Source of the DNA: an uncultured Clostridia bacterium
Lineage (GTDB): Bacteria; Bacillota; Clostridia; TANB77; CAG-508
NCBI GenBank assembly: GCA_948875265.1
Contig: CAQRYF010000025.1
Coordinates: 1 to 22,031, forward strand
Reading direction: 5' to 3'
Length of the DNA stretch: 22,031 bases
In this document: positions 21,950-22,031 of the stretch, piece after piece
How the letters are laid out: each line of letters opens with the position of its first letter
Position numbering within the stretch: the stretch's first letter is position 1
The notes under the pieces: generated by a model
Databases searched by the model: none
The model's input: the letters and a program-made list of their open reading frames with translations, nothing else
What the model was told of the DNA's origin: nothing
Position numbers and translations under genes: made by a program

Positions 21950-22031
21950 GTAAAATACTAAAAAATCTATCCGTTTTATAGCATAAATAATATGTGGGAA
22001 AAAATGAAATAAAAAATAGACAAAAGAAGCA

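Overview
The window is chromosomal DNA of a very AT-rich, low-GC Gram-positive bacterium. Gene content and order (ylxM-ffh-rpsP-khpA-rimM-trmD-rplS, dapA-dapB, recG, lysS), strong AGGAGG-type ribosome binding sites and pilin-like proteins with laminin-G-type domains fit an uncultured Clostridia lineage, probably gut-associated. The genus cannot be fixed from the sequence alone.

Layout. Positions 1-1320 hold a truncated TRAM-domain fragment of an RlmD-type rRNA methyltransferase, a 50-residue membrane protein and a hypothetical gene with visibly higher GC. Next come tRNA-Leu(UAG) and a MATE transporter fused to a cytidylate-kinase-like domain. From 3800 to 5050 there are three small genes of unknown function with operator-like palindromes. 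Then follow recG, a metallophosphoesterase, tsaD and an M50 membrane protease, with nested inverted repeats at their borders. A class III Fic protein and a decayed MazF/PemK-like gene precede lysS. After these lie a pilin-like protein with two LamG-like domains, tRNA-Gln(CUG) and a YgjP-like protein whose HExxH motif reads HQYCH. dapA-dapB is the only clear multi-gene unit on the plus strand. The right end is the SRP/ribosome-maturation operon from ylxM to rplS, read on the minus strand.

Main observation. Four genes (tsaD, trmD, ffh and the pilin/LamG gene) each carry one extra C, and in every case the reading frame breaks at an in-frame CGG codon. Dropping the C restores the frame and a glycine codon (GGA or GGT). 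In the three universal genes this glycine is the expected family residue (GLGYPGGP in TsaD, LLSGHH in TrmD, ELLGGT in Ffh). Apart from these sites, in-frame CGG is almost absent: I found three others, two of them codon 2 of small genes and one in the foreign-looking gene. Random errors would not choose the same triplet four times. I infer a lineage-specific +1 frameshift, or quadruplet decoding, at CGG-N. TrmD makes the m1G37 tRNA modification that suppresses +1 slippage, and tRNA-Arg(CCG), the reader of CGG, is one of its known substrates in E. coli. A feedback loop is therefore conceivable.

How the genes fit together. The right-hand operon makes the SRP GTPase with YlxM, ribosomal proteins S16 and L19, their assembly helpers (RimM, KhpA) and TrmD. 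TsaD adds a second anticodon-loop modification (t6A37). DapA and DapB are consecutive steps of lysine/diaminopimelate synthesis. The left half is a mix of housekeeping and accessory genes with signs of insertion, duplication and decay.
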